NCBI GenBank assembly: GCA_014360685.1
Contig: JACIXB010000014.1
Location: 62,001-126,000 of the forward strand
Direction of reading: 5' to 3'
DNA from: Actinomycetota bacterium
GTDB lineage: Bacteria > Actinomycetota > Geothermincolia > Geothermincolales > RBG-13-55-18
Length of the DNA: 64,000 nucleotides
In this document: positions 1-8,455 of the stretch, piece after piece
Layout: each line of letters opens with the position of its first letter
How positions within the stretch are numbered: the stretch's first letter is position 1
The notes under the pieces: model-generated
What the model saw: the letters and a program-made list of their open reading frames with translations, nothing else
What the model was told of the DNA's origin: nothing
The model's database searches: none
Translations under genes and position numbers: made by a program

Positions 1-120
1 CATTCCTGACCTTTCAGGACCGCTTGGACCTCGTTTTGTGAAGGAGGGATCCAGGGGGAGGGAACAGGTAGGGTAAAGGCATGGATAAGGCAAAGAGGTA
101 GAAGATTGGGCGGAAATTTA

Positions 121-172
121 ATATTGACATAATGTCAATATAGGACTATATTCAATATAGTCGAAAGGAGGT
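121..172 (+). promoter_or_regulatory. padR promoter with two overlapping palindromes
   Basis: A near-consensus promoter has -35 TTGACA at 124-129, a 17-base spacer and -10 TATATT at 147-152. The -35 box lies inside a perfect palindrome at 121-141 (10-base arms ATATTGACAT and ATGTCAATAT around one base). The -10 box lies inside a second perfect palindrome at 144-162 (9-base arms GACTATATT and AATATAGTC). The ribosome binding site AAAGGAGG follows at 164-171. PadR proteins bind inverted repeats in their own promoters, so autorepression is the natural inference. Confidence 0.8.
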
Positions 173-179
173 CATAAAT

Positions 180-668
180 ATGCATTTTCACGGGAGATCT
201 TACGGCGATGAAGGCCCCAACCGGGCCGGCCGGGAAGGCGAAGAAGGGCATCCCCATCATTTCTTCGCTATGATGGGAGGACGCTTTCGCCCCGGCATGG
301 GACTCATGGAAGGCGGGTTCATGGGGCTGGGTGCGGGTTTCATGCGTCACCTACTAAGGCCGGCGGTCCTTTTACTCCTTGCGGAGGAACCATCCCACGG
401 ATACCGGTTGATGGGCAGGCTGAAGGAGTTGGGGATCGGAAAGGGCATGGACCCCTCGCTCCTCTACCGGCTCTTGCGCGTGATGGATAAATCGGGTCTG
501 GCCGAGAGCACGCTTGACGACACCGGGGCCGGTCCCGCGCGCAAGGTATATCGCCTTACGCCGCAGGGCATGGAGCTGCTGGACATGTGGATGTCCAGGT
601 TGGACGACGACCTCGAGATAGTGGAGAGGATCAGGGAGCGTTACCATAGGCTGGAAAGAAGGTCGTAG
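180..668 (+). CDS. PadR-family transcriptional regulator
   Basis: This 162-residue protein carries a PadR winged-helix domain at about residues 58-135, with the family pattern LLLLAEEPSHGYRLMGRLKE, a recognition-helix stretch containing PSLLYRLLRVMDKSGL, and a wing with RKVYRLTPQGMELL. A short C-terminal helix (about 136-160) would form the usual dimer. The first 55 residues are rich in His, Met and Gly (for example HPHHFFAMMGG), which is not part of the PadR fold and could bind metal or be disordered. The start is fixed by the AAAGGAGG site eight bases upstream. It is transcribed alone from a promoter with two palindromes, so it probably represses itself. The ligand and other targets are unknown. 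Confidence 0.9.
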   Translation: MHFHGRSYGDEGPNRAGREGEEGHPHHFFAMMGGRFRPGMGLMEGGFMGLGAGFMRHLLRPAVLLLLAEEPSHGYRLMGRLKELGIGKGMDPSLLYRLLRVMDKSGLAESTLDDTGAGPARKVYRLTPQGMELLDMWMSRLDDDLEIVERIRERYHRLERRS

Positions 669-848
669 CCGGAATTGCAAACGGTTCGTCTTCGTGGATT
701 GAGGCGACGGCATCCAGGTAATCCCCGGCTCCCAGGGGCGGGCGTTCGCCCATAAAGTCCGATCCCAGGCCCGCCTTCCTCCCATGACTATACAGGCCTC
801 CGGATCAACGGCGCGGATTTCCTCCGCAACGGCATCGAGAATCGCCAT
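669..848 (-). pseudogene. possible frameshifted gene remnant
   Basis: Reading the minus strand from an ATG at 848 gives a protein-like stretch (AVAEEIRAVDPEACIVMGG) down to about 777. Protein-like sequence then continues in another frame (KAGLGSDFMGERPPLGAG, then DYLDAVASIHEDE) to about 669. The two parts together look like one broken coding region running into the end of the padR gene. I do not recognise the family, and chance open reading is common at this GC content, so this is a weak call. No other gene is seen between 669 and 1094. Confidence 0.25.
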
Positions 849-1094
849 TTAGGCCCGCGGATGCGGTCAGGTTCGCCGGACGATGGGCATGTCCTCCCTG
901 CCCCGGCGCAAAGGACCGGATCTCCGGCCCACCGTGCCTTGCTTCCCGACGTGGAAACCTGAGCGGCGGAAAAGCTCTTAAGGGTAAGCACCTGGAATAC
1001 GGAGTTTATCCCCGAAGGCGGCATGGAAAAATAAGTTCTGTGATCAGGAAACGGGAATCGCTGGCCGACGAGGTTCATGCACAGGAGGTGAAAG

Positions 1095-1214
1095 GTGGCG
1101 GAGTGGGTCTGCAAGAAGTGCGGTTACGTGAGGGATTCGCGTTGCAAGCCGAAAAAGTGCCCCAACTGCGACGCCCAGAACGCCTTTGAAAAGAAGGAAG
1201 GCAAGTCCAAGTAG
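1095..1214 (+). CDS. RCKP-type rubredoxin-like zinc protein, 39 aa
   Basis: A very short gene starts at GTG 1095, six bases after an AGGAGG site at 1083-1088, and encodes 39 residues. It has two Cys pairs (CKKCGY near residue 6 and CPNC near residue 24) separated by a DSRCKPKK stretch, and a Lys-rich tail. The RCKP sequence between the Cys knuckles is the hallmark of a small family annotated as RCKP-type rubredoxin-like proteins. It should bind one Zn or Fe through the four knuckle cysteines; the fifth Cys is the one in RCKP. Its role is unknown. It stands alone between padR and the hspR region. Confidence 0.75.
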   Translation: MAEWVCKKCGYVRDSRCKPKKCPNCDAQNAFEKKEGKSK

Positions 1215-1706
1215 CGGCGAGGGGAAAAGAAATCGGGGATGCGTCCCGTGGGTAGTTTCGAAGACCACGGCTCGATGATGATCGTCGCGCTTCCGTTCGT
1301 GTTAGGCGTAAAACCGCCGGACTGCGATGACCTCAAGATGACCTGGATAATATGGGCAAGGGTGGTTGATCCAGGGGCGCTAAGGGCGGGAAGATGCCGG
1401 GGATGACCGCGCTGATAGCCGGTGTGCGTGTTAATAAGACTCGCTCCTGGGGCACCCCCCAAATATCTAGGTGCGGCGGATGGGACGCGGGTATGACTGG
1501 GTGCGCGTGAAGCGGGAAAGGCCGGACAGCGATCATGTAAAAACAGAAAGCGCGGCCAAGGGCAACACCTTATCGACGCACGGAACGCGTAACTCACCCT
1601 CCTCGCCGCATTCCGAGGCCCGGCACGTTTCGACGGGCAACCCCTTATCGACGCAGGGAACGGGTGACTCCCGGAGGGAATTTCCCGTTAAGGGCCGGAA
1701 GTTATC
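1215..1706. other. intergenic stretch without a recognisable gene
   Basis: No reading frame here has a ribosome binding site and protein-like content. The only structure seen is the imperfect 35-base direct repeat listed separately at 1561-1670. Confidence 0.5.
1561..1670. repeat. imperfect 35-base direct repeat, two copies
   Basis: Copy 1 is at 1561-1595 and copy 2 at 1636-1670. Both begin GGCAAC, share CCTTATCGACGCA in the middle and end in ACTC, with four mismatches over 35 bases. The period is 75 bases. No third copy follows. The repeat lies outside any gene. Confidence 0.7.
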
Positions 1707-2066
1707 TCACGGCGTCCTATCCCGGCCTTTCTCTCCCCGGGAATCCGCGGTCCGCAGCCTTTCCTCGAGTTCCCTGACGCGGGCCTTGAGTTTTTCGATT
1801 TCCCGTTCCAGCTCCAGGACCTTGCGCACCCCGTGAACGTTGAGCTTCTCCTGGTCGATCAGCCTGTGCACCGTACGCAAGGTCTCCACGTTGCGGTTGG
1901 AATAGAGGCGGGTGTTTCCCTCCGTCCTCCCGGGGTTTACAAGCCCGGCGCTCTCGTAACGTCGGAGGGTGCTGGGATCGCAGTTTAACATGCGGGAGAC
2001 TACCCCTATGGTGTACAGGGGCTCGTCGTCCTCGAAGACCTTGTTGTTCCCGGATTCACCTACCAT
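1707..2066 (-). CDS. hspR: MerR/HspR-type repressor
   Basis: This protein of 119 residues has a MerR-type helix-turn-helix (YTIGVVSRMLNCDPSTLRRYESAG, about residues 18-41) and the wing motif RLYSNRNVETLRTVHRL. It ends in a long coiled coil (about 75-112) and a basic tail. The HTH begins with YTIGVVS, and the gene is divergent from an hsp20 gene, which is the HspR arrangement. HspR proteins repress chaperone operons, often with DnaK as co-repressor; no dnaK is in this window. I chose ATG 2066 because AGAGG precedes it at the right distance. An upstream in-frame ATG at 2081 would coincide with the predicted transcription start, and longer starts lie beyond it. A general MerR regulator is the alternative. 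Confidence 0.75.
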   Translation of the reverse strand: MVGESGNNKVFEDDEPLYTIGVVSRMLNCDPSTLRRYESAGLVNPGRTEGNTRLYSNRNVETLRTVHRLIDQEKLNVHGVRKVLELEREIEKLKARVRELEERLRTADSRGEKGRDRTP

Positions 2067-2087
2067 GGATTCCTCTACCATATTACT

Positions 2088-2160
2088 TTTATATTTCAAA
2101 TTAAATAATATGTCAATATTAAATATAAAGCTTGACAATAAATAATATAAAATCTAACAT
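2088..2160. promoter_or_regulatory. divergent promoters of hspR and the hsp20 operon
   Basis: In this AT-rich island the plus-strand promoter has -35 TTGACA at 2132-2137, a 17-base spacer and a weak -10 TAACAT at 2155-2160. The minus-strand promoter has -35 TTGACA read from 2116 to 2111, a 17-base spacer and -10 TATAAA read from 2093 to 2088. The two -35 boxes form an inverted repeat (TGTCAA...TTGACA) with 15 bases between. A classical HAIR element (CTTGAGT-N7-ACTCAAG) is not present, so the operator sequence is uncertain. Confidence 0.65.
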
Positions 2161-2199
2161 AAATAAGTAGATTTTAAAAATGTCAGAGGAGGTGATGGT

Positions 2200-2406
2200 T
2201 TGTTGGTCGGGCTTTATTGCCCTCGCTGTGGTAGCGCGGGATCCATAGAGTTCGACATGTGCCAAGTTTGCCTTTACGAGTTCCAGGATACCGAAGACGC
2301 GGAGGTTTTTGACGTCGGCCTGAGGGGAATAAGGGAGAGCATTTCCGAGAGCTTGGAATGGGATAAAGGTGGAACGAGCGATCGCAGGGCCTTGGCCGGA
2401 GTATAG
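2200..2406 (+). CDS. small zinc-ribbon protein upstream of hsp20
   Basis: This 68-residue protein starts at TTG 2200, seven bases after an AGAGGAGG site at 2185-2192. Its N-terminus holds two Cys knuckles, CPRCG at about residue 7 and CQVC at about residue 21, followed by an acidic stretch and a short helical tail. It is the first gene after the heat-shock promoter and ends 33 bases before hsp20, so the two are probably cotranscribed. The zinc-ribbon call is from the visible CxxC pairs; the function is unknown. Confidence 0.65.
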   Translation: MLVGLYCPRCGSAGSIEFDMCQVCLYEFQDTEDAEVFDVGLRGIRESISESLEWDKGGTSDRRALAGV

Positions 2407-2439
2407 GCCCGGAAATGAGAAAGAAAGGAGGTGGGAGAG

Positions 2440-2883
2440 ATGTCCTTGGTGAAATGGAGTCCTTCTTCCCTCCTGCCTTTCCGAGGATGGTTCTCGCGGT
2501 GGTGGTCCTGGGACGACTTTGGGCCTTTCCCCTGGTTCGGGGGGTTCTCCTGGTGGCCGAGCATGGATGTGTATTCGGAGAAGGGGGACATGGTCATAAA
2601 GATGGAGCTCCCGGACATGGACCCCGAGGATATCGAGGTGGACCTCGCCGATAACTTCCTGACCATCTCCGGGAAGCATGTGCGGGAGGAGAAAGAGGAG
2701 GATAAGAACTATTTCCGCCGGGAGAGGTTCGCCGGCTCCTTCACTCGTCACATCCCCCTGCCGAGGGAGGTGAAGGAAAGCGACGTAACGGCCCGCCTGA
2801 AGAAAGGGGTGCTGGAGGTGAGGGTAAAAGGGGCCGGCAAGGAAGTCCCCGGCAGGAGGAGGATCCCCATTAAGGCCTCCTGA
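2440..2883 (+). CDS. Hsp20 small heat-shock protein
   Basis: This is an ATP-independent holdase chaperone of 147 residues. The alpha-crystallin domain covers about residues 40-140: it begins SMDVYSEKGDMVIKMELPDM, has the central FLTISGKH strand, the REERFAGSF-type loop (here RRERFAGSFTRHIPLP) and the A-x-x-x-G-V-L motif (ARLKKGVLEVRV). The N-terminal arm is rich in Trp and Phe, as expected for client binding. The C-terminal RRIPIKAS carries the I-x-I anchoring motif. I chose ATG 2440 because AAAGGAGG ends at 2431; the GTG at 2431 overlaps that site. It is likely controlled by the divergent hspR gene and is followed by a clear terminator. Confidence 0.93.
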   Translation: MSLVKWSPSSLLPFRGWFSRWWSWDDFGPFPWFGGFSWWPSMDVYSEKGDMVIKMELPDMDPEDIEVDLADNFLTISGKHVREEKEEDKNYFRRERFAGSFTRHIPLPREVKESDVTARLKKGVLEVRVKGAGKEVPGRRRIPIKAS

Positions 2884-2917
2884 GTCCCAGGAGGGCAGGG
2901 AAGCCGGTTTTGAGGTG

Positions 2918-2941
2918 CGGGCCGCTTGCGGCCCGTCTTTT
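2918..2941 (+). terminator. rho-independent terminator of the hsp20 operon
   Basis: Perfect 8-base arms CGGGCCGC (2918-2925) and GCGGCCCG (2928-2935) enclose a two-base loop and are followed by TCTTTT at 2936-2941. Confidence 0.8.
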
Positions 2942-3455
2942 CGCCGCCTCCCCAACACGTGCGGATTCATGACCGCGCGGTGCGCCAAGCCCGGATCTAC
3001 CGGGAGAAAAGCCTGAAGCGATGAGGCTCCGGATGGGGGCGCGTAAGCATGGTGGGCTGCGAGCCATGCGGCTGCCAGTGAGACTTGGGTGGACCTGGCC
3101 GTACTCACCGGCGTAGGCTTGCGGCCTTCGCAGCATCCCTTAAGCTCTTCGGCTGGCAGTAAACCGGATGGGCCGGGACAAGGCCGTTTTCTGCGGATGA
3201 GAACCGGAACTGTTCAGGGCGATCCCCGCGGTGCCGCTTCTCCTTTTCTGGGGATGATTTGCGCGTCGCTCTGAAGGGGAAGTCGTCGGCGGGCATCGTC
3301 TTTTTGGACGGATCAGCCTATCCCACGGCGTATGAAGCGCGCTGCGCGAAGCCCCCTTTTTAGGGGTGTTGATAATATAGATGCTGGACGCCGGCAGCCG
3401 GAAATGACCATGGCAGAAAAGAACGAGGGGATCGACCGGGACGAAAGGGGAGAAT
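2942..3455. other. intergenic stretch without a recognisable gene
   Basis: Nothing protein-like with a ribosome binding site was found on either strand between the hsp20 terminator and the next operon. Confidence 0.5.
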
Positions 3456-3722
3456 ATGGCGGGGGCCAACGCGCTCATAATCAACGAAAAGGACAACGTG
3501 GCTGTTGTTCTGGAAGATATTCCCAAGGGAGGCGTGGTAACCGTTTCCGGCGGCATAAGCCTGCGAGCCAGGGAGGAAATACCCTGCAGCCACAAAGTGG
3601 CGCTCGTGGACCTTCCGAGGGGAGCGGAGGTCATCAAGTACGGAGAGGTGATAGGGCGGGCCGCCGAGGACATCGCCTGCGGATCGTGGGTCCACACCCA
3701 CAACCTTGTCCTGGAGGAGTGA
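3456..3722 (+). CDS. UxaA-type dehydratase small subunit (SAF domain)
   Basis: This 88-residue protein is a lone SAF domain, the N-terminal module of altronate dehydratase (UxaA). Visible traits are ALIINEKDNVAVVLEDIPKG, the GGISLRAREEIPCSHKVALVD core and the closing KYGEVIGRAAEDIACGSWVHTHN, which matches the family motif around the catalytic-site histidines. In split systems this small subunit pairs with a large subunit like the one directly downstream, four bases away. The substrate is a sugar acid or related hydroxy acid. The same architecture is used by (2R)-sulfolactate sulfo-lyase (SuyA/SuyB), so the substrate cannot be settled by eye. Confidence 0.85.
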   Translation: MAGANALIINEKDNVAVVLEDIPKGGVVTVSGGISLRAREEIPCSHKVALVDLPRGAEVIKYGEVIGRAAEDIACGSWVHTHNLVLEE

Positions 3723-3726
3723 AGGG

Positions 3727-4899
3727 ATGGACATGGAGAGGGAAACCTTCCCGGGATACCGCCGACCGGACGGCAAGGTTGGGATCAGGAATCACGTGGC
3801 CATACTCCCCTCGGTAGCCTGCGCCAACGGGGTAGTCTCGGCCATCGCATCCCGGGTGGAGGGCGCGGTGGCCATGCCCCACGGACATGGCTGCGGCAGG
3901 GGAGGAGAGGACCTGGGCTTGCACTACCGCACCCTCACCAACCTGGGTCGACACCCCAACATCTACGGCCTTCTCCTGGTGGGACTGGGGTGCGAGGCCT
4001 TGCGTGCTCCCTACCTCGCGGAAGAGGTAGCCCGGAGCGGGAAAAGGGTGGAATTCCTGGAGATCCAGGAGGCGGGGGGATCGCGCAAAGCGGCCGAGCT
4101 GGGAGCCTCCTTGGTGAGGGAGATGCTCCGCGAGGCGGAATCCATAAGGCGCGAAGAGGCGCCCTTGAGCGAGGTGGTCCTGGGATTGGAGTGCGGCGGC
4201 TCGGATGCCTTTTCCGGGATAACGGCAAATCCCTCCGTGGGGTTATTGGTGGATTGGCTGGTGGAAAGAGGCGGAACGGCGGTTCTCACCGAGACCACGG
4301 AGATGATCGGGACCGCCCACATCCTGGAGCGGCACGCCGCGGGACCCGAAATAGGCCTGGAGGTCAAGTCACGTGTGGAAGCCGCGGAGAGGAGGGCTAG
4401 GGAGATCCTGGGGCCATTCGCCTCGGTGGCCATCGCCCCCGGGAACATGGACGGGGGCATGAGCTCCATCCGGGAAAAATCCCTGGGTTGCATAATGAAG
4501 GGAGGCCGCTCGGCCATCCAGGAAGTGGTTGATTATGCCTGTCCTCCCACTCGAAGGGGGTTGGTGATCATGGACGGGCCGGGCTACGACGTGGAGTCCA
4601 TGGCCGGCTTGGCGGCGGCGGGCTGCCAGGCGATCATCTTCACCACCGGGCGGGGAAACCCCATCGGTTTTCCGGCCGTGCCGGTCATCAAAGTGGCCAG
4701 CAACAGCCGGCTGTACGAGGCCATGGAAGAGGACATGGACCTGAACGCCGGGACGGTTCTGGAGGGAAAGTCCCTCTCGGACGTCGCCCTGGAGTTGCGG
4801 GAACTTCTGCTGAGGGTGCTGGAGGGCGAACCCACCAAGGCGGAGATAAACCGCCAGGACGGGATCCTTTGCCTATACACCACCACCCCATCCCTGTAA
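3727..4899 (+). CDS. UxaA-type dehydratase large subunit
   Basis: This 390-residue protein matches the C-terminal catalytic part of altronate/galactarate dehydratases. It begins with GYRRPDGKVGIRNHVAILPSV, has HGHGCGRGGED near residue 50 and LGLECGGSDAFSGITANPSVG near residue 155. The late segment FTTGRGNPIGFPAVPVIKVASN is typical of the family, and the Cys/His positions suggest an Fe site. ATG 3727 lies just after the small-subunit stop, with GGAGTGAAGGG as binding site; a TTG at 3706 is in frame but less likely. The enzyme dehydrates sugar acids to 2-keto-3-deoxy acids; a sulfolactate sulfo-lyase (SuyB) role is possible. No sugar-acid catabolic genes are adjacent to decide. Confidence 0.85.
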   Translation: MDMERETFPGYRRPDGKVGIRNHVAILPSVACANGVVSAIASRVEGAVAMPHGHGCGRGGEDLGLHYRTLTNLGRHPNIYGLLLVGLGCEALRAPYLAEEVARSGKRVEFLEIQEAGGSRKAAELGASLVREMLREAESIRREEAPLSEVVLGLECGGSDAFSGITANPSVGLLVDWLVERGGTAVLTETTEMIGTAHILERHAAGPEIGLEVKSRVEAAERRAREILGPFASVAIAPGNMDGGMSSIREKSLGCIMKGGRSAIQEVVDYACPPTRRGLVIMDGPGYDVESMAGLAAAGCQAIIFTTGRGNPIGFPAVPVIKVASNSRLYEAMEEDMDLNAGTVLEGKSLSDVALELRELLLRVLEGEPTKAEINRQDGILCLYTTTPSL

Positions 4900-4917
4900 G
4901 GGCCATCCCTGTAAGGG
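4888..4917. repeat. 15-base tandem duplication across a stop codon
   Basis: The sequence CCATCCCTGTAAGGG occurs twice in direct succession (4888-4902 and 4903-4917). The first copy contains the stop codon of the dehydratase large subunit. This looks like a recent slippage event. Confidence 0.8.
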
Positions 4918-5286
4918 TGGGAGCCGGGAATTACATGGCATGGGGGGCGTGGTAATTTCATCCATACCCCCTCGAGTGTTGCCATGGAATGGGGAGGGAG
5001 CCGAAAAATCCCTCCCCGGCCTGGCCGGAAGGCGGGAAGAGGGCCGAATAGCGAAAACCCGGGGATAAGGGCTGCATGACCACCACCTTCATGCTCTCGG
5101 TCAGGAATGAAAGGTCTGCGAAAAAGGAGGTCGTTGAACGCGAAAATGATCACTACGCCGCCTTCCTCGCCTCAACCTTCAGCGGAAAGATTTCTCAACC
5201 GGCGGGTTTCCGTATAACTCGATGAAAGTAACTGCGGCCATCGCCTGAACCTTGGCGGGAAGGATTCTCCACAGTAGGACACGATC
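4900..5286. other. intergenic stretch without a recognisable gene
   Basis: Apart from the second copy of the 15-base duplication, no gene, hairpin or promoter was recognised. Confidence 0.45.
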
Positions 5287-5508
5287 TTAAAGACCGCATA
5301 TCTTCTCAGCCTTCTCGCTCCCTTCCCGGGCTTTATGGACGCCCTTTCGGAAAGGCATGTCGGCGTTCGATTGACCGCCTGCTTCCACCTCCTCCCGGAC
5401 GATCTCCCCCTTGGGTTGGTGGCCTTGTCCCCGCAGGAGGGAGCGCAGGATTATCGGTCGCTTGAATACGCTGTTGAAGAAGAACCCCTTCGCCTCTCTC
5501 CTTTGCAT
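5287..5508 (-). CDS. possible small basic protein, 73 aa
   Basis: An open frame of 73 residues begins at ATG 5508, preceded at the right distance by GAAGGAG and an AT-rich stretch (5523-5600) that could hold a promoter. The product is basic (MQRREAKGFFFNSVFKRP at the start) with no motif I recognise. The ribosome binding site and upstream AT-rich island are the only reasons to list it. It could be a chance frame in GC-rich intergenic DNA. Confidence 0.3.
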   Translation of the reverse strand: MQRREAKGFFFNSVFKRPIILRSLLRGQGHQPKGEIVREEVEAGGQSNADMPFRKGVHKAREGSEKAEKICGL

Positions 5509-6050
5509 CCCCGCTCCTTCAACCCTCTTGATATATGAATAATATCGTTTTCTTTGTCTTTTTATTTAGCCCTGAGGTTTGTTTGTTGCACGACATACAC
5601 AAAGTGGTAACATGTTCGTCACATCAAGGGCGAGTCAGCGGGGTGAGCGACGAGGAAGACGTGCGTGGGTGAAGAAAGATATACGCGAATACGCCGCCGG
5701 GGGTCGGCGTGGCCGAAGGGGCGGTTAAGTCGCGTGGAGGGTGAAAAGGTTTTGCGGGTAAGCGGGGTATGGATTAAAATCCCGCCGGTGCCGTTTTCTC
5801 CCTACGGAGGAACACAGGGAGCGGGAGCTTGGATATGCCGGAGGAACCTCCCCGTTGGACGGTTCGCCTCAACCGGTTGCGGAGTGGGAGGATCTCTGCC
5901 TACCGAGCGGGTGGAGGAAAGGCTCACTGGATGAAGCGGCCGGGGCGAGGGGGGTCGGGAAGTCCGCCATCCCCAGGGAGGGCGGGCGGAGGTGGGAGAC
6001 CCCGCCGCTTGCTCAAACGGCCCGCGGCGGGATAGAGGAGGGACTGCGGC
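5509..6050. other. upstream region with no clear gene
   Basis: An AT-rich stretch at 5523-5600 is followed by GC-rich sequence leading to the secreted protein gene. The short frames here lack ribosome binding sites. I looked for known riboswitch cores and saw none that I could support. Confidence 0.4.
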
Positions 6051-8396
6051 TTGGGAAATTCGAAAGCCGGGGCTAAAAGGGCTGTGGCGGGAAGGATTTT
6101 CGCTTTCACCCTATGTTTGGCGTTCTTCATGTGCGCTCCCCACCTTTCGCCGGTCTCCAGGGCGGAGGAGCCCCTCAGAGCCCTACTGGTGATGGCCTTC
6201 GCGCCCGGAGATTCCCTCAGGGAGGCGGCGGAAGGGGACCTGCTGGAAACGGCGAGCACCCTTGAAGAGTTCGGCTTCCAGGTAGCGGTCCTGGATGCCT
6301 ACAACCCGGACGGCAGCGTATCCTCCTGCCCTCATTACCGGCTCCATCGTCACCTGGAGGATTATACCTACCGTTTGCTGGTCTATTACGGCCACGGGGA
6401 CTCTTCCCGGTGGGCTTTCCACCTACCCCAGGACCCTGCATGGGCGGGAAGGACGGATACCGAGGAGGGTTATTACGAGACCGTGGCCTTCGGAGACTCA
6501 AGGCAGCACTGGCAACAGGATATAAACCTGGCCCCTCGGGCGATGATCATCCTGCGCCACGCCTGCTACTCGAATGGCCTACGGGCGGAGGACATGCAGG
6601 AAGGTGCCCCCTTGCTCTCCGAGGCGGAGGTGCTCAGGAGGATAAACGAGTATTCCTACACTTTCCTGCACCCCCAAACGGGGATAATTTCCTACACCGC
6701 CTCGGCAAGCCGCAATTACACCCCCTCCTACCTGCGCACCCTGTTCCGGGAACACGGGCGACCGGTGGGGGAGGTAACCGTCCCCGACCTTGGCTCGCGA
6801 TACTCCGCCGACACCGGCTACCGACTACTCAGCGGAGGCCATTACTATCTGGGCTCCTCGGGCTACGCCTACCGCAAGAACCGCATGCCGGGATCCGCCA
6901 ACCCTCAGGTGTGGGGGCAGGCGGCTTGGGCCGGGAACCCCAAGGCCACCGCTTCCTGGATATTCGGACGCGTGCCCGGTGACCGGAACGGCGATGGTGA
7001 CAACACCGATCTGGGCGAACCCTGCTTTCCGCACGACAGCCGAGATCTATTCCTGGCCGAGGACACCACCTACAACTTTTTCCCCTTCCTGTGCCTGGCC
7101 AACCCGGGGGAGGCAGGGACCTGGGCCAGGATAACCTTCCTGGACGAAAAGGACGAATACCTCACCGTGTACCGGGAGGTCCCGGGCCGATCGCGGATTA
7201 CCCTGGATTGCAACGCCAACCGCTACTTGAGGAACAAGAACCTTTCCGTGAGGGTGGAATCGGTGTACGGAACGCCCCTTCTCGCCGAACGGCCCATGTA
7301 TTTCCGATACGCGGGGTGGATGGACGGGGGTTCGGATTCCTTCGGGGTCCCGCAGCCCGCCACATCCTGGTATTTCGCCGAGGGCTACGCCTCGGACCGC
7401 TTACCCTTCCACGAGTACCTATGCGTCGGTAACTTCAACCCCCGTGAGGTGGTGGTGAAGCTCAGCCTCCTGGGAAACGACGGTCAGGTTCTGGCCCGGG
7501 AATTCATCCTTCCCGCGCGGACGCGCCGCACCTTCCTCATCAACAGCTACGTGCAGGGCGAGGTTTCCGTGGTCCTGGAGGGAGACAGCCCCGTGGTGGC
7601 TGAACGTTCCATGTACTATCGCTACGCGGCGGTCGGCGGTTCCTTCGTCGCCGATGGGGGTCACACCAAGGCCGGATCGACATCGCTCTCGGACACCTGG
7701 TATTTCGCCGAGGGCCACGTGAGCCCCCATTTCGAGGAATGGATTTGCCTGGCCAACCCGGGAGAGGAACGGGTCTCGGCTGATGTCTACCTCTTCACTT
7801 CGACGGGCAAGAAGGGCCCGTGGCGCGTGGAGATACCGGCCCGTGGGCGTTCCACGCTCATGGTGAACCGGTGCCTGGGTGTTTCCGTTCCCACTGACGT
7901 CTCCGCCGTGGTAAAGGCGGAAAGGCCTATCGTTTGTGAGCGGGCCATGTACTTCAGGTTCAACGGGACCTGGGACGACGGGCACGTTTCCTCTGGCTCT
8001 CCCGAGCTTTCCAATACCTGGAGTTTCGCCGAGGGGTCCGCGTACCCGGGTATACAGGAGTATATTCTGGTCATGAACCCCGGAAAGGAAGAAGCCCTCC
8101 TGGAATTCACCTTTCTCCTGGGGCCCGGGGAGGGCGCCCGGAAGGCGCTTTACCGCCTGGGCGGGGAGAGGAGGTTGAGCCTGAACCTGAACGCCGAGCT
8201 CTCCTCTCTCGGCTCTCCTCCCCAGGTGGCGGTCATTATCTCGTCGGACCGTCCGGTGGCGGCGGAGAGGGCCATGTATTTCGACATGGGGAGGGGTGGG
8301 GAAGGTAGAGAACCCATTCGCGGCGGGCATGTCTCACCGGGAGTGTCCGCGGGGAGCCCGCAATGGTATTTCGCCGAGACCTACACCGGGCGCTGA
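6051..8396 (+). CDS. secreted protein: caspase-like domain plus beta-repeat stalk
   Basis: This 781-residue protein has an N-terminal signal peptide (basic start, hydrophobic IFAFTLCLAFFMCA, likely cleavage after SRA near residue 38). A domain at about 40-280 resembles the caspase/gingipain fold: LLVYYGHGD offers the His-Gly of the dyad and IILRHACYSNG the Cys. From about residue 300 it carries four repeats of about 110 residues, each opening with a WYFAEG-type motif, passing through CLANPG-like strands and closing with ERPMYFRY-like motifs; a fifth starts at the very end (WYFAETYTGR) and stops. The start is TTG 6051 with GAGGAGGG upstream. Protease activity is inferred only from the dyad positions. 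Such repeats occur in exported proteins of deep actinobacterial genomes. It ends convergently with addA. Confidence 0.75.
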   Translation: MGNSKAGAKRAVAGRIFAFTLCLAFFMCAPHLSPVSRAEEPLRALLVMAFAPGDSLREAAEGDLLETASTLEEFGFQVAVLDAYNPDGSVSSCPHYRLHRHLEDYTYRLLVYYGHGDSSRWAFHLPQDPAWAGRTDTEEGYYETVAFGDSRQHWQQDINLAPRAMIILRHACYSNGLRAEDMQEGAPLLSEAEVLRRINEYSYTFLHPQTGIISYTASASRNYTPSYLRTLFREHGRPVGEVTVPDLGSRYSADTGYRLLSGGHYYLGSSGYAYRKNRMPGSANPQVWGQAAWAGNPKATASWIFGRVPGDRNGDGDNTDLGEPCFPHDSRDLFLAEDTTYNFFPFLCLANPGEAGTWARITFLDEKDEYLTVYREVPGRSRITLDCNANRYLRNKNLSVRVESVYGTPLLAERPMYFRYAGWMDGGSDSFGVPQPATSWYFAEGYASDRLPFHEYLCVGNFNPREVVVKLSLLGNDGQVLAREFILPARTRRTFLINSYVQGEVSVVLEGDSPVVAERSMYYRYAAVGGSFVADGGHTKAGSTSLSDTWYFAEGHVSPHFEEWICLANPGEERVSADVYLFTSTGKKGPWRVEIPARGRSTLMVNRCLGVSVPTDVSAVVKAERPIVCERAMYFRFNGTWDDGHVSSGSPELSNTWSFAEGSAYPGIQEYILVMNPGKEEALLEFTFLLGPGEGARKALYRLGGERRLSLNLNAELSSLGSPPQVAVIISSDRPVAAERAMYFDMGRGGEGREPIRGGHVSPGVSAGSPQWYFAETYTGR

Positions 8397-8455
8397 CCTT
8401 GAGCAAGGGTTAACCGGGGGCCCGCGCCGCGGTTCAAGTAAGGCGAGGCATTTCT

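Noticed and set aside
5760-6030. Possible riboswitch upstream of the secreted protein gene
   Set aside because: The stretch is structured-looking and GC-rich, but no cobalamin, TPP, glycine or c-di-GMP core sequence could be matched.
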